Shown here: positions 5,945 through 5,953 of the stretch, one piece after another | How positions within the stretch are numbered: position 1 is the stretch's first letter | Layout: every line of letters begins with the position of its first letter | Assembly (NCBI GenBank): GCA_002067555.1 | Contig: MVQQ01000162.1 | Coordinates: 1 to 5,953, forward strand | Length of the DNA: 5,953 nucleotides | Direction of reading: 5' to 3' | DNA from: Syntrophorhabdus sp. PtaB.Bin184 | GTDB taxonomy: Bacteria > Desulfobacterota > Syntrophorhabdia > Syntrophorhabdales > Syntrophorhabdaceae | Translations under genes and position numbers: made by a program | The notes under the pieces: generated by a model | Databases searched by the model: none | What the model saw: the letters and a program-made list of their open reading frames with translations, nothing else | Told to the model about the DNA's origin: nothing

Positions 5945-5953
5945 TGCGGCGTG

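Overview
The window holds one tightly packed block of genes, all on the minus strand and read from right to left. Base composition is fairly GC-rich, by eye in the high fifties percent. Strong GGAGG-type ribosome binding sites and several genes that overlap or nearly touch point to a bacterium. The gene content and style would fit a Gram-negative anaerobe of the former deltaproteobacteria (Desulfobacterota, perhaps a syntroph), but nothing here fixes the taxon and I hold that loosely.

Layout in transcription order. Positions 5953-5813 carry no gene I can support, but they hold an imperfect 17-bp direct repeat and a 9-bp-stem inverted repeat. A small unrecognised reading frame starts at 5812 and runs into a run of ten G (coding strand) at 5700-5691, which lies just before the ATG of a SAM-dependent methyltransferase (5688-4915). 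After a 49-bp gap come an extended SDR/thioester-reductase-like NAD(P) oxidoreductase (4865-3684), a PlsC-type acyltransferase (3630-2875, or from 3687), a FabH-type ketoacyl-ACP synthase III (2884-1940, overlapping plsC by 10 bp), a HAD-IB phosphatase (1924-1301) and the N-terminal half of an RND/MMPL exporter (1291 to beyond the left edge).

Read together, this looks like a dedicated operon that makes and exports an unusual acyl lipid. KAS III would condense an acyl starter with malonyl-ACP, and the SDR would reduce a carbonyl or thioester. PlsC would move an acyl chain onto an alcohol or glycerophosphate, the HAD enzyme would remove a phosphate, the methyltransferase would cap the product, and the RND protein would move it through or out of the inner membrane. 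The catalytic motifs of the five enzymes look intact. The pathway and product are inference; no acyl carrier protein, adenylation enzyme or carrier lipoprotein is visible within the window.

Oddities: a G10 tract whose length decides whether the small upstream frame is fused to, coupled to, or out of frame with the methyltransferase; a second G8 tract inside the 5' part of plsC; a perfect 19-bp palindrome close to it; and an RND transporter whose fourth membrane helix seems to lack the Asp-Tyr pair usually used for proton coupling. No tRNA, rRNA, CRISPR array, insertion sequence or convincing terminator was seen.
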